Assembly (NCBI GenBank): GCA_036346405.1
Contig: CM070558.1
Span: forward strand, 186,001-250,000
Length of the DNA: 64,000 bases
Reading direction: 5' to 3'
DNA from: Phyllostachys edulis
Taxonomy: Eukaryota; Streptophyta; Magnoliopsida; Poales; Poaceae
The notes below the pieces were generated by a model. The model searched no databases. It worked only from the letters and a program-made list of their open reading frames with translations, and was not told where the DNA came from. Below are positions 50,036-61,157 of the stretch, one piece after another; position 1 is the first letter of the stretch, and every line of letters begins with the position of its first letter. The position numbers and the translations under genes were made by a program.

Positions 50036-50990
50036 AGACCTCCTTAGGTCTAGACCTCCCAAGTGCTTGGACCTCCTTTGGTCCAAACCTCCCTTTTTGG
50101 TCCTGTTTTGGCCTAAACCTCCCCAGGCCAAATCCTTCCCCAGGTTCATTTGAGTTCCTTCTACACTCTCTCGAACCCCTCTGTGTTCACGTGGACTTCC
50201 TCTTTGCTTTGATCGATATAACTCTCTCTGGAAGTTCCCTTCTCTGCCAACCCAGTATTACCGCCCCCAACTCGCGGTATCAATGTCCTCTGGGACCTCC
50301 TTTTTGTTCAATTGGACCTCCCCACGTCCTTCAGGACCTCCCTGTGTCCTTTAGGACCTCCCTCTCGTTCATCCAGACCCCCCCTTTGTGAGATCTGGCT
50401 GTTAAGACCTCCCCTTTGGAGATCTTAACCGTCCAGACCTCCCATTTGTGAGATCTGGCCGTTAGGACCTCCCCTTTGGAGATCTTAACTGTCCAGACCT
50501 CCCCCTTGTTAGATCTGACCGTTAAGACCCCCCCTTTGGAGATCTTAACCATCCAGACCTCCCCTTTGAGGATCTGACCGTCATGACCTCACCTTACCTC
50601 TACGCGATCTCCTCTAAGTCTCCACAAGACCTCCCCTTGAGCTTTGACTGGCCCTATTTGGCAGTCACACTCCTTTTTTCTTTATCTTTGACCGTGTCCT
50701 TTGCTCAGTGGAGTCTCCCCACATTTAATGCCTGTTGTATAACATTAAATGCTTCTACCTTTTTGCAGCACCCGTGCTATTCTTTTGTCCCATCCTTTGC
50801 CTGCTCCCATTGTCCTTTTCACCAACTCTTGAACATGTGTAACCATGGATATCTGGGCGGCTCTGGCTATATATGCTTGGGCAGCCCTTCTCCTTTACCC
50901 TTTTGCTCATTTCCACTCTCTGGACCTCCTCCTGAAGCTTCGGACCTCCTCCAGCAAGCTCCTCGGATCTCTTCCAAACCGACCTAGCCT
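50036..50990. repeat. GACCTCC array in A3
   Basis: GACCTCC, the reverse complement of GGAGGTC, recurs. At 50390-50590 it is nearly regular: about 30-bp units alternate between 'agatcttaaccgtcca' and 'agatctgaccgttaa' joined by GACCTCCCCTTTG. Here the array looks like a true short tandem repeat. Confidence 0.85.
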
Positions 50991-51950
50991 CTCTGTTGGT
51001 TTTATTTTTGAGTTTCATTAAAGTTTCTTTGGATCTCATTTGAGCTTTGTGTTGAGTTGCTTTGGTTTCCTCGTGTAGATTGTGAAGACACTGAGGAGCA
51101 AGAGCACTCCGAAGAAGAAGACATCCAGGCCTTTGAGCAAGGCAAGTTACACTCTTGATCATATTGCACCTATTATTTCAATACCTGCCTTCAAAGTTTA
51201 GTTATACCCAGATCCCTTGTATGGCCACTGTTGACATTGAAATAAATCCGTCGTCTCCATAGGGAAAAAAACTGGTTGATACAATAGTATGAACCAGGAT
51301 TATTTGAAAAACTTATTGCTTAGTCTTGCTTAGACCAAAAGCTTTTGATTTGAAAAATTTTGGGAAATTTTACCATCATGACCAACTACTGTTTAAATGT
51401 TTTAGCCATGATATTGGGTTGTCATGGAGTTTTGCCAAAAGGTTTATGAAAAGCAAACAAATGGAAAATTGTTTTGGACTGGGGCGAATTGGTTGCTTGG
51501 TTGGTGCATGTCCATGCATGAGCTCAACTTGGGTAGAGTTGAGGCTCAGGGGTTCTGTGGTTATCGCCCTAGTCATTTGAGGACCGGCCTTTGAGCGTCC
51601 CTTTGCTATGCCTATAATGGGCTATGCCTCACCGTACAACCATATGTCTCCAAAATGGGGCGTGGGACCTGGCTAATCAATTTGCAAAGTTCTACCGCGG
51701 TTGTTCTACTTTGATGTGTGGGAGGTCTTTCATGGCCTATGATCTTTTATAACCTATGTTTCCCACTAGCGCAAGAGGGGGCTTTTCCAGCGGGTTTCTA
51801 TCTAAAGGAAGCGAATCCTTAGCGAGGAGGGGCTGTGGTGGAATGATGCATTGTAAAGGCTTTGTCATGAACTCTAGACATCTTACCTTTGGCAGTGAAA
51901 GGTGGCATTGAAGAATGCCAAACAAACTAGAGGAATCATGTCATGTGGGT

Positions 51951-54900
51951 TGTAACGACCCAACTCTAGGGCACCGAGAGATCCTCCATGACCTCTGGAA
52001 AGTCCACCAGGACCTCCCAGGAGGTCCATAAAGGACCTCTCGGGCAGTCCACCAAGACCTCCCGGGAGGTCCAACGAGACCTCTGGAGGTCCAGGAGAAC
52101 GTGACCCAGAGTGAGCCTAGGAACCGGGGAGCACCCACGGCCTACCATAGCCACACTTAGGAACAAGCGAGGAGGTCGAGGGCTCACCAAGACCACCCAC
52201 GACCCTCCGGAGGAGGTCGTGGAGATCTGGGACCTCCTCGAGAACTTCACACGCTCATCCTTCGTGCGGACATAGAGGTCGAGGCCAGCTCGGGGTCCCT
52301 GTGAAACCAGAGCTAGTCCCAAGGATCATGGCTAGCTCTTCACAAGAACAACAGATGATAACATAGCGACAACATAAGCTTTATTAATAACCAAAGGAGT
52401 TGTTTACAAGAGATCTTACAAGCCGTGCCAGCAAAGCATAACAAAATGAACACAGAGCCACCCGATACACCACAGCAACCTTGGAGGGCGCAATCCTAGT
52501 CGAATGGACCATTTGGTCCTTGAGTAGATCACCCGAGCTCTCAATTCGCTAAAAGATAGCATCAAGCAAGAGTGAGCACAACAACCGTGCTCGCAAGTTA
52601 CACCCGTCAGATAACAAGATGACATGCATAATGGATATCACAATGGAAGGCTTAATATGGTTGATTTGCATAAAGCCATGTTTCTTTCAAATACATGTAT
52701 TAAGTTCTAAGGCAGTAATACAATAATTAAAATTCATTTTATCAAATCAGTTTTTCAGTTGGATAACATTCATCATAAGATGGTGAAGGATACTCTCCTG
52801 ACATTAGGCTCCCTGCCCAAACCCATGGGACGGCAGTCCCAAAACAGATTTGAAAATCATTTCCACAAATTCCCAAAGTAAACAACTAACTTCAAGTGGC
52901 CTTTGCCAGCACGTCCATGACCGCGGACACGGCTATTAGAATAGATTTAACTCTGCAGAGGTTGTGCACTTTACCCACACGACATGAGTACTCTAGTTTG
53001 TTTGGCATGCGCGAGTGCCACCTCTCACTACCGAAGGTAAGAGGTCTAGAGCTCATGACAAGGCCTTTACAATGCATTGCTCCACCATAGCCTTTCCTTG
53101 CTAAGGTTTCACCCCCCTGTGGATCGCAATCTGGCGGGAAGCCCCCTCTTGCACCGATGGGAGCGATGGGTTATAAAGACCATTGGCCAAACAAGACCTC
53201 CCACACCTCCAATGGAGCGGCACATGGTAGAGTTTTGCAAATTAATCGGCCAGTCCCACGCCCCTGCGGAGACATGTGGTTGCACGGTTTGGCATAGCCC
53301 ATTATAGGCATGGCATTGGTCGCTCAAAGACCGGTCCTCAAATGACTAGGGTGACTTCCACAAACCCAAGGGCATCGATCTATCATAACGACACGATCCG
53401 TGCATAAACTTGCACCAACCAAGCCAACCAATTAGCCCCAATCCAAATCCATTTTCATTTTCTTTGCTTCCCCAAACAATACTTTCATACCTCCATGACA
53501 ACCCAATGTCATGGTTAAAACATTAAGAAAACAGTTGGTCATGTTGGTAAAGATTTCCCCAAATCAATACTTTTGGTCTAAGCTTAACTAAGTATGAGTT
53601 TTTCAAATGATTCTGGTTCACATTATTGGGTCAACAGATTTTGCCTAAGGTGACAACAAATTTGGTTCAATGTCAAAGTTGGCCATATGAGAGAAAGTGG
53701 TATAACTATGTGTTTAAAGCGGTATTGAAATAACTTGGTAGAAATAGGCATGCATAATACTTTGAAGCAGAACATAAATAAATTGAAATCTTGGGTGCAA
53801 TATGATCAAAAGTGTAACTTGCCTCTTGCTTGATAGCTTAAGATTTTACTCACTCTCACGGCTCTGGCTCTCTGGAAACGTCAAGATCTACACGGTAAGA
53901 AAACATATTCAGACTCAGCTCCAAATAAAGAACCAAAAGAACTCCAGAGGAACCTCAAAACTCAATTAACAGAAGAGCACTGTATTTAGAAGGGATTCTT
54001 TGGAGGTGGTTCCAACTTACTGAGAGGAAGTGGTCTTTTTGACAAAGGACTCCAAAGGAGTGATCTTGACCAAGGAACAGAGGGACCCTGGAAGGTAATC
54101 CTTGTGCATGACCAAGAAGGTCCAGAAGATACTCTATGTGCAGAGACCACAGAGGAGGTCCTGTGAAGGACACGATCAATTCGGTGCAGTGGTGAACACA
54201 GGAATGGAGCAGATTACCAAAGGAACTTACCAGGGACAAGAAGTAATGGATGGAAGGGAAGGTTGTGAGAGCCAAGTCTTCCCTGGACAGCCACTGACGA
54301 AAGCCAGGATGGTGAATGTGAAAAAGGTAAAATGGTAGAGCTCCCTGGACTAATTATAGACAAAAAGGGGTGAAGCAAACTAGAAATACATATGTCAAGG
54401 ATAAGTATGGAAGTAGGTCAAAGATGGGTAAGTGGTAGAGCAGGTGTCACTACCACCCTGGTTAAGAAGTACGAGAAAGGACAGCTTATGTTGCTTTGGG
54501 ACGGGACTAAGAAAAATATCAGGGTACGGTTAAGTGACCCAATTCAAAGTAAAACACCACGTATATGGATGCATTTAATGTGACAAGACCCGCATTAAAT
54601 GCTCAATATAATAACATGGCGGAGGAATTGAGAATGGTTAAGACTGGTAGGTGGGGCCGGTCAAATTAAAGCAATCGGGTCAAAGGGAGGTCTTGCCCAG
54701 AAGAGAGGTCCTCGAGGAGGTCTAAGAAACTAAGAGGTCTGATATACACAAAGGAGGTCCGAACATTGAGAGGTCCAAATACACATGGAGGAGGTCCACG
54801 TGGTGAGGTTAGGACAACCGGGACTTCATCAAAGGAGGTCCCATGACTCAAGGAGGTCTGAAGTGGAGGAGGTCGAGAGATGCGGAGGAGGTGCGGACAT

Positions 54901-56038
54901 GGGAGGTCTGATGGTCGGGATCTCTACAAGGGAGGTCAGCAAGGAGGTCGAGAGCAGATTTAAAAGGCCACGGAGAGGTCTTGGGCAGGAGGTCCAAGAA
55001 CTACCAAGAGGTCCGTGGTTAAGATTAATGACAAGTTGAGGTCAGGCGGTTGGATCTCCAAGAGGAGGTCCAACGGCCAAGATCAAACGTGAAGGTGAGG
55101 TTCAAGGAGAGTAATGCACGGGAGGTGCGGACCTTAGGATTCAAAGTAAGGGAGGTCCAAACCGTTAGATTGAGAACAAAGGGGAGGTCCAAATAAACTC
55201 GTGTGTCGAAGCAACTCAAAAGAAGTTTCCACCCGCTCAAGGTGAGATCAAAGCCTTGGCAATTACGATGAACCCTAAAGAGGTCCCTTCGGCCAAGAAG
55301 AAATGCCAAGGGGTTTCAAATGAATTCAGGAGGATCGAAGGCATGTATGAAGTCCACGGGGTTACAAGGAGGTCCGAATAAAAAGGAGTCAGGCATTGAG
55401 AAGTGCCGGTGACAAAATGTCTAGACTTAAGAGAAGTGCGAGCAGAAAAGAGGTCGATCCAAAGAGATTCAAACCAACAAAGAAATCCAAAGGCCCAAAC
55501 CAAAGGGAAGGTGCGGACACGAGAGGATCTAATCAAGAGAGTACCCAAATAAAAGGAAAGGGGTTTAAAGCCAAGAGGATGATCTAGACCTCAGAGGAGG
55601 TCTAGCTACAATGAAGCCTAAACCTCAAGGGAGGTCTAAACTATAAAAGAGAGAATAAGAAAGAGGTCCCGACCCAAAGGTGGTGCGGACCAAAGAGGTA
55701 GACTAGACAAAAGGTCTCAGAGAGATTTTTCCAGGGAGAGGAAGGACCGAAAAGACAAGGAGGAGATGACCACAGCAGAGGTCAAACAAGAGGGATGATC
55801 TGGACATATAAGAATGTCCAAATATAGGATAGAGGAAAGGAAAAGAGGAGAGATAGCTCTAGAGAGCTAGAGCAACACCAAAAGAACTAAGCTTTGGATT
55901 AGTTGAAGTTTAGTTTAGTCATTTTAAACTCTCCAAATTCCAAAATTCTCAAGTTAAGCTTCGAATTCTCATCAAAACCAAATGGTTCTGTTTATTTCGA
56001 AAATTTTCAAAAAAGGCTCTGAAAATCAGGGTGTTACA
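51951..56038 (-). mobile_element. Family-A solo LTR A2 (4,088 bp) nested in A3
   Basis: Plus strand TGTAACGACCC...GGGTGTTACA with perfect TGGGT duplications (51946-51950 and 56039-56043). It is closely similar to A1 in the same order, including long near-identical stretches (for example 'ttaacagaagag.actgtatttaga'). The insertion point falls inside the conserved palindrome block of A3. No coding sequence. Confidence 0.92.
54680..55720. repeat. GGAGGTC array in A2
   Basis: GGAGGTC and GAGGTCC recur every 20-60 bp. The right half (55430-55720) aligns with 38150-38420 in A1, but the left half is shorter than in A1, so the array length differs between two close copies. Confidence 0.85.
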
Positions 56039-56734
56039 TGGGTAAAGTGTACAACCTCTGCAGAGTAAAAACTATTCGAATAGCCGTGTCCACGGTCATG
56101 GACGTGCTAGCAAAGACCACTCAAAGTTAGATATTGGTTTTGCTTGCAAAAAAAAGGTTTTGGATAAACTGTTTTTGGGATGTCTATCCCACGGTTGGGC
56201 GGGAAGCCTTGTGATAGGAGGGTATCCTTCACCATTTGATGATGAATGCTATCCAACTGAAAAATGGAATTTGGTAAATGAATTTTAGTTATTGTATAAC
56301 TGCCTTGGAACTTAGTATATGTATTTGAAAGAAACTTGGCTTTACGCAAATCAACCATATTATGCCCTCCCTTTGATATCCATTATGCATGTCATTCTGT
56401 TATTTGACGGGTGTAACTTGCGAGCACGGTAGTTGTGCTTATTCTTGCTTGATTGATGAATTGAGCAGGAGAAGACTTCTTTGATGATGAGGAGGACCAG
56501 ATCAATTAGGCTGCGCCCTCTAGCCAATTACCTGTGGTGTATTGGATGGACTAGCCTTTTGTTCTGCTGTGTACTTTGCTATTGTTGGTCTATAAGCAAA
56601 CTTTGTAATCAACTCTTTTGCTGTTAATAAAGTCTCGTGTGGATATATGTTATCACTTGTAATTGATGTGAGAACTAGCCATTGATTCTTGGGACTAGTT
56701 CGAATCACAGGAGGGTTAGGATTTCTCCAAGTCC

Positions 56735-56950
56735 CATGACCTCCTCGGGTTGGTCTCTGGACCTCCCCCTGGTTTGGTCGTGGCTCTTGGGGAGGTCCTG
56801 AGCCTCCAGACCTCCTCAGGTCAGCTCCCTGGACCTCCAGGAGGTCCGGCTGGACCTCTTGGGAGGCCTGAGAGGACTGCTCGAGAGGTCCTTAGGACCT
56901 CCTAGGAGGTCCTGGTGGACTCCTAGGGAGGTATTGGAGGACCTCTCGGG
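56735..56950. repeat. Hairpin-rich GACCTCC/GGAGGTC block at LTR end
   Basis: Both orientations of the heptamer lie side by side. GGACCTCCTAGGAGGTCC at 56895-56912 is a perfect 18-bp palindrome and CCTCCAGGAGG near 56834 is another. A1 (34306-34560) and A2 (51984-52240) have equivalent blocks at the same distance from the LTR end. The block lies just upstream of the primer-binding site, in what should be R/U5. Confidence 0.75.
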
Positions 56951-56978
56951 TGAGGCCCCTGGCCGGGTCTCTTTCAAG

Positions 56979-56990
56979 TGGTATCAGAGC
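56979..56990 (+). other. Primer-binding site of A3 (initiator Met tRNA)
   Basis: TGGTATCAGAGC lies two bases after the LTR end TTTCA. It proves that the sequence to the left is an LTR and therefore that the related 4-kb units are solo LTRs. Confidence 0.92.
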
Positions 56991-57400
56991 ATCTTGACTG
57001 CAGGACGTAGCCCAGTAGAATGGCCATAGAATTTCAAAGTTTATTTTATAAAACAAAGAAGCATAAAATGTTCTTTTCTTATCTGGGTCATCCTTCTATC
57101 CTTACCTCCCTTCTGGTAATCTTTCTTACCCTAATCCAATCTTACCTTATTTTTGTCTTTGCACCAATTTACAATATTAAATGGATCCTCCTTACCTCTA
57201 AAATTCATACTAGAGGTCTTCCAGCTAGGTGTAGTGCTCAAGACCTCCTTCAAGTGGTAAGAAACGTGTAGAACGAGATATCTCTTTATTACAAGTCTTG
57301 AAAAGCTGCTTTTTGTTGTTTGCCTTGTTCAGTTGGTTGCTTTGCCTGTCCCCCTTAGTCTCTTGCTTTCTCTTTCCTCAGCCTCTGAAGCTCAAACAAG

Positions 57401-57640
57401 ATGGTCACCACTAGAAATGGTAGCAGCAGTTCAAGCAATCGGAATAGACAAGCTAGGGATGTGCCTGAGAACCCAGCCTGGTGGAGCAACCAGAATAGAG
57501 GAGTTGATAATGTGCAGGAGCAACCAGCCTCACAACCACCACCTCCTCCAACAGAAGGTCCTAGCTAGGCTCAGATGATGGCTAATCAAGCTCAGCTAAT
57601 AAATCTGTCCTCCCAGTCAACTGCCAACACTATGTGTTAT
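57401..57640 (+). pseudogene. Start of gag of A3, truncated
   Basis: The ATG at 57401 opens MVTTRNGSSSSSNRNRQARD, then an NPAWWSNQN part and a PPPPPTEGPS segment ending in an in-frame TAG (57566-57568). Gag-like text continues in frame (QMMANQAQLINLSSQST) and is lost near 57640. The M-V-x-T-R-N start followed by a Pro run is familiar from grass Gypsy gag proteins. Cause of the truncation not visible. Confidence 0.7.
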
Positions 57641-57820
57641 CGGCCTGCATATCCATGCTACGCGTCCGTTTGTATGCCTTACTTACAGGACATGGAAACA
57701 GTATCTTCAGGGAAAATTACCGTGACGTTAAAACAGGCTTCGGATAAAATGGGCAATGAGGAATCCGGTGTGAGACAAAGAAGCTCGATCAGCCTGGTCA
57801 TCTTCTCATCGTGGTAACTG

Positions 57821-57867
57821 AAGCTACATGCATGTGAGAATCCATCCTTCTCACATGCATCTCACTC
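57821..57867. repeat. Perfect 13-bp stem hairpin
   Basis: ATGCATGTGAGAA (57828-57840), loop TCCATCC, then TTCTCACATGCAT (57848-57860). Outside it CTGAAGC and GCTTCAG can also pair after a small internal loop, giving a stem of about 20 bp in total. Could be a small inverted-repeat transposon or a transcript fold. Confidence 0.6.
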
Positions 57868-58363
57868 GCAGGCTTCAGAAGGTTTTAACCAGATGCAGAT
57901 TCTCTGCCCACTGATGCACCTGTTGCAGAGGAGATGAAATTTCTTCTGTGGTACTAGCAGCAATGGCAATGGGCTCCATTGCTGCTCGAGTTCCGTGCTC
58001 GCTTGAAATGTTTGTGGTCGACTGAAAATCGCATTGCTCGCTTGTTTCTTTTCTACTATTTGAGACTAGTAAGACATGCTGTGCTGTTACATAATGTACA
58101 TCGAGCACAGGAATGTGCAATGTTACGATGTCACGAGAATCTACTAAGATGCTAAATCCTGCGACGAAAGGTATCGACAGACCCGGAAACAACGAATTGA
58201 ACGCCTACACATTTCTCCCACCAAAAAGTACCAATGCATAGAATGGAGGAGCATCTTAAGATAATCATACCACCAGCCTTTTTCCTGACTCAAATCTTAT
58301 TAGCACATCCCAACCCGCGACTGCGAGGAGCATTTTTCATATCAAGGCCAAAGTTACAAGGAC

Positions 58364-58383
58364 CTGCTGCTGCTGCTGCTGCT
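58364..58383. repeat. (CTG)n repeat
   Basis: Uninterrupted CTG trinucleotides, downstream of the BTB-MATH stop codon on the + strand view; probably in its 3' UTR. Confidence 0.85.
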
Positions 58384-58525
58384 ACGAAACAAAGCCACTA
58401 GGATTGGGAATTGTTCACAAGCTACTGGTGTCCAAATCAATTTTTTTTTTGGTCACTGATAGCAATTCATGTGAGGCATAGAGGTAGCAAAAAGCTACAT
58501 TAGTCCACAGCCTGCATCTAACCAG

Positions 58526-61121
58526 CTAAACCCTCCTACGGGTGCGCCTTTCACTAGCCTCAACGCTTTCCACTGGATTCGCACCTTCGTTACCACTGAC
58601 TCCCCTTTTTCGGTTAAGTGATGCAGGATCATCGTCCACTACTGCAACGGTTGCTAACAAGTCAGATAGCAAGGACGGGCATGTCTCCTCCAAGTAATTA
58701 AACCCTTCCGTCTCCATCACAGCTGCACAAAGACGACAGAAGGAACAGCACACATGAGAAATCCAGCAAACAAGATTCATCACTTATTAGAACTTTAACT
58801 TAGGAATAAGAAATGCAGGCACAAGACCAATTGAATAGTACAGGCTCAGCTTGGAAGGAGTGCAGATCAATCTTACAACCACTAAAGAAGGCATGTAAAC
58901 GGCAGACAACTATGTACAAGAGTGAAGAGTGCACAAAGCCACTTGTTAAAGTTGGAGCTAAAATTACCATGCGAACCAGAGTTCTATATTTGCAAAAGAA
59001 CACTGATACCAACTAGCGAAAAATGGGGATATTACTGATCGAACAAACTGAAGGTGCTATTGAACTTCTACTGCTTGACTTTAACATGTCTTCTCATCCA
59101 CTTAACTAATATTGCCCACGAAAATCAAGGAGCTTTTGCAAATCCAAAGCGGCTAACAAAATTCTACAGCATAAAGTTGATATTCTTCTCCTTCATTTAA
59201 TATGATAAATTTTGCATTTCTTCATAGGGAGCAGATTTAAAAAATAGTCAATTACAGTAACTGTCTTGTTTGTTGGCGATAACCACATAGCATGTTTCTG
59301 CAGTTGTACTGATTTAGAGAACGCAACTAAAGAATACAATTCCACAGATAGATAGAAAATAAGAAATTATTATTCAATTCTGCTATTTGCAAGAATGTTA
59401 TCCCACAAACATGTATATCTAGTTAGAATTTGTCATTATCCAAGTATAAAACAGTGACAATGACATTGCCCTCAACCCATGCTTTTGATAGCTGAATTAT
59501 CTGGATCTGAAGGTAGTCTTTTCACAGCATTGTTCTAGAAACTCACCAAACAACACTTGGGCATAATAATACAGAAGGTAGACAAATTAGATATCAATCC
59601 AGCAAGCATTCAAAGCAACCAGACAACCACACCAGAAGCCCTTGAGAACAATATCAACACTTAAACGCTATTTTAAGACACAAGGCAATTAAAATGAAAG
59701 AAAGTCAAAGAATAAGAATGTTCTACTGATCCTATTATTTTCAGGACAATCTAACACCATCGTGTAAGACTTTGACCCGTGCCTTTTGCAATCATCCTAT
59801 AATATGATCACTATTATGCTAGTCAACATACATATATCACCACTATTTGTTTTTGAGACCAACATATATCACCATTAATAGGAAAAAATGAGGCAGTTAC
59901 AGGTAGAAATTCGATATTCATCTATTATTGGAATAAGACTCATGAAGCATTATATTTGACATGAAGCAAATGGTTAAAATATTTATCATAGAACATAGAT
60001 ATTCTTAGTTTAGCGCCATTCAAACTGGCATCTCCAAACTCCCGAAAAAGGCAGCCCTATACATCCTATCATGACATTCAAACAAGTGATAAAAGACAGA
60101 ACTAGTGTGCTGCCCATCCTATCATGACATTCAAACAAGTCAACAAGCTTTAAAATTTTAAATATAGCATCTTTATTTGCTGCCAGCCTGTCATTCTGGC
60201 CCATGTTTACAAGGCAACTTTCCTTCCCAAATATGTTTATGCACCAGACGCTACCTTGTTGGCTACTTGGCTTGTTGCTGCACTGTTACATCTCTGGAAC
60301 AAAACTAGGAGAAGAAATATTACTGATGAAAAGTAGAGACTTATTCTAGCCCCATCAATTAAATTCACTAAACGATGGGGAACTGTCACCTGTACTCTTT
60401 GCTTTAGATCTAGTCATACACTAAAACTTGTAACAGAATTACCCTAAGACTGTGCAAATATTGATAAACAGAAGACACCCAATGCTGTGTTCTATCAACT
60501 AAAGGCTACATATATTTCGGATAACAAAAGTCATACCTCCCAGATTTTCTCGAACAGCAGTGAACTTTAGACAGGCAGACTTCAGCTGAGCACAGTGATG
60601 CTGTTCAGCTAGGGCTAATGTTGTTGCAACTGTTTCAGCAGTGAGTTCATCACATAACTTTTCCTCACATAGGAGACGTAGCCGGTCCAATCCATATCTG
60701 TCAGCTGCTGCCAACAAATGCTGTATTACCACTGTTGATGTCCACATCGAGACAGATCCAGCTAGCTCATGAATGCTAGGAGGTTCATCAGAGTATATGA
60801 AATTCACCATTGCCTGCATTGGCAGGAAAAATGTAACATCACCATAAGGTTATACTTTCAATCAAACATCAATGCAATGATCTCTTTTTTTCTCTTCAAA
60901 GTAAAAGGTTCTAACTTACAGAAGCTGACAAAAGTTCTAATACAAAAACAGAACCAGATTGGTTCTAACACACACAAAAAAAACAGACCAAGATTATTCA
61001 TATGTGATGAGACTAAACATGCTTAATATATGGTGATTTAGTTATGTATTCTACTGGAAATATTGTTAAATTACAACTGCACACAGCATGTGTGTTAGGC
61101 AGTAGAATAGAGAGAAAACGC

Positions 61122-61157
<36 letters not shown>

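Larger units (their letters stand above)
49822..57640 (+). mobile_element. Family-A retrotransposon A3: 5' LTR, leader and gag start, truncated
   Basis: The LTR starts TGTAACACCTTGATTTTTGGAG at 49822 and ends TCTCTTTCA at 56976. Between these it is split by the solo LTR A2 (51951-56038), giving a net LTR of about 3.06 kb. The initiator-Met primer site follows at 56979, then a leader of about 410 bp and a gag start at 57401. No pol and no 3' LTR follow, so it is truncated near 57640. The very long LTR with a Met primer suggests a Tekay/Del-type chromovirus (inference; pol is lacking). It is the only family-A copy here with internal sequence. Confidence 0.85.
57641..58525. other. Junction DNA and 3' side of the BTB-MATH gene
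   Basis: Past the gag break there is unassigned DNA with a hairpin at 57821-57867. From about 58200 it is probably the 3' UTR of the minus-strand BTB-MATH gene, with a CTG repeat. No separate gene is supported; the open minus-strand stretch 58192-57875 has no recognisable features. Confidence 0.45.

Noticed and set aside
50390..50590. Roughly 30-bp direct repeats resembling a CRISPR array
   Set aside because: The 'spacers' are themselves repeated and the block sits inside a plant LTR; no cas genes and a eukaryotic context.
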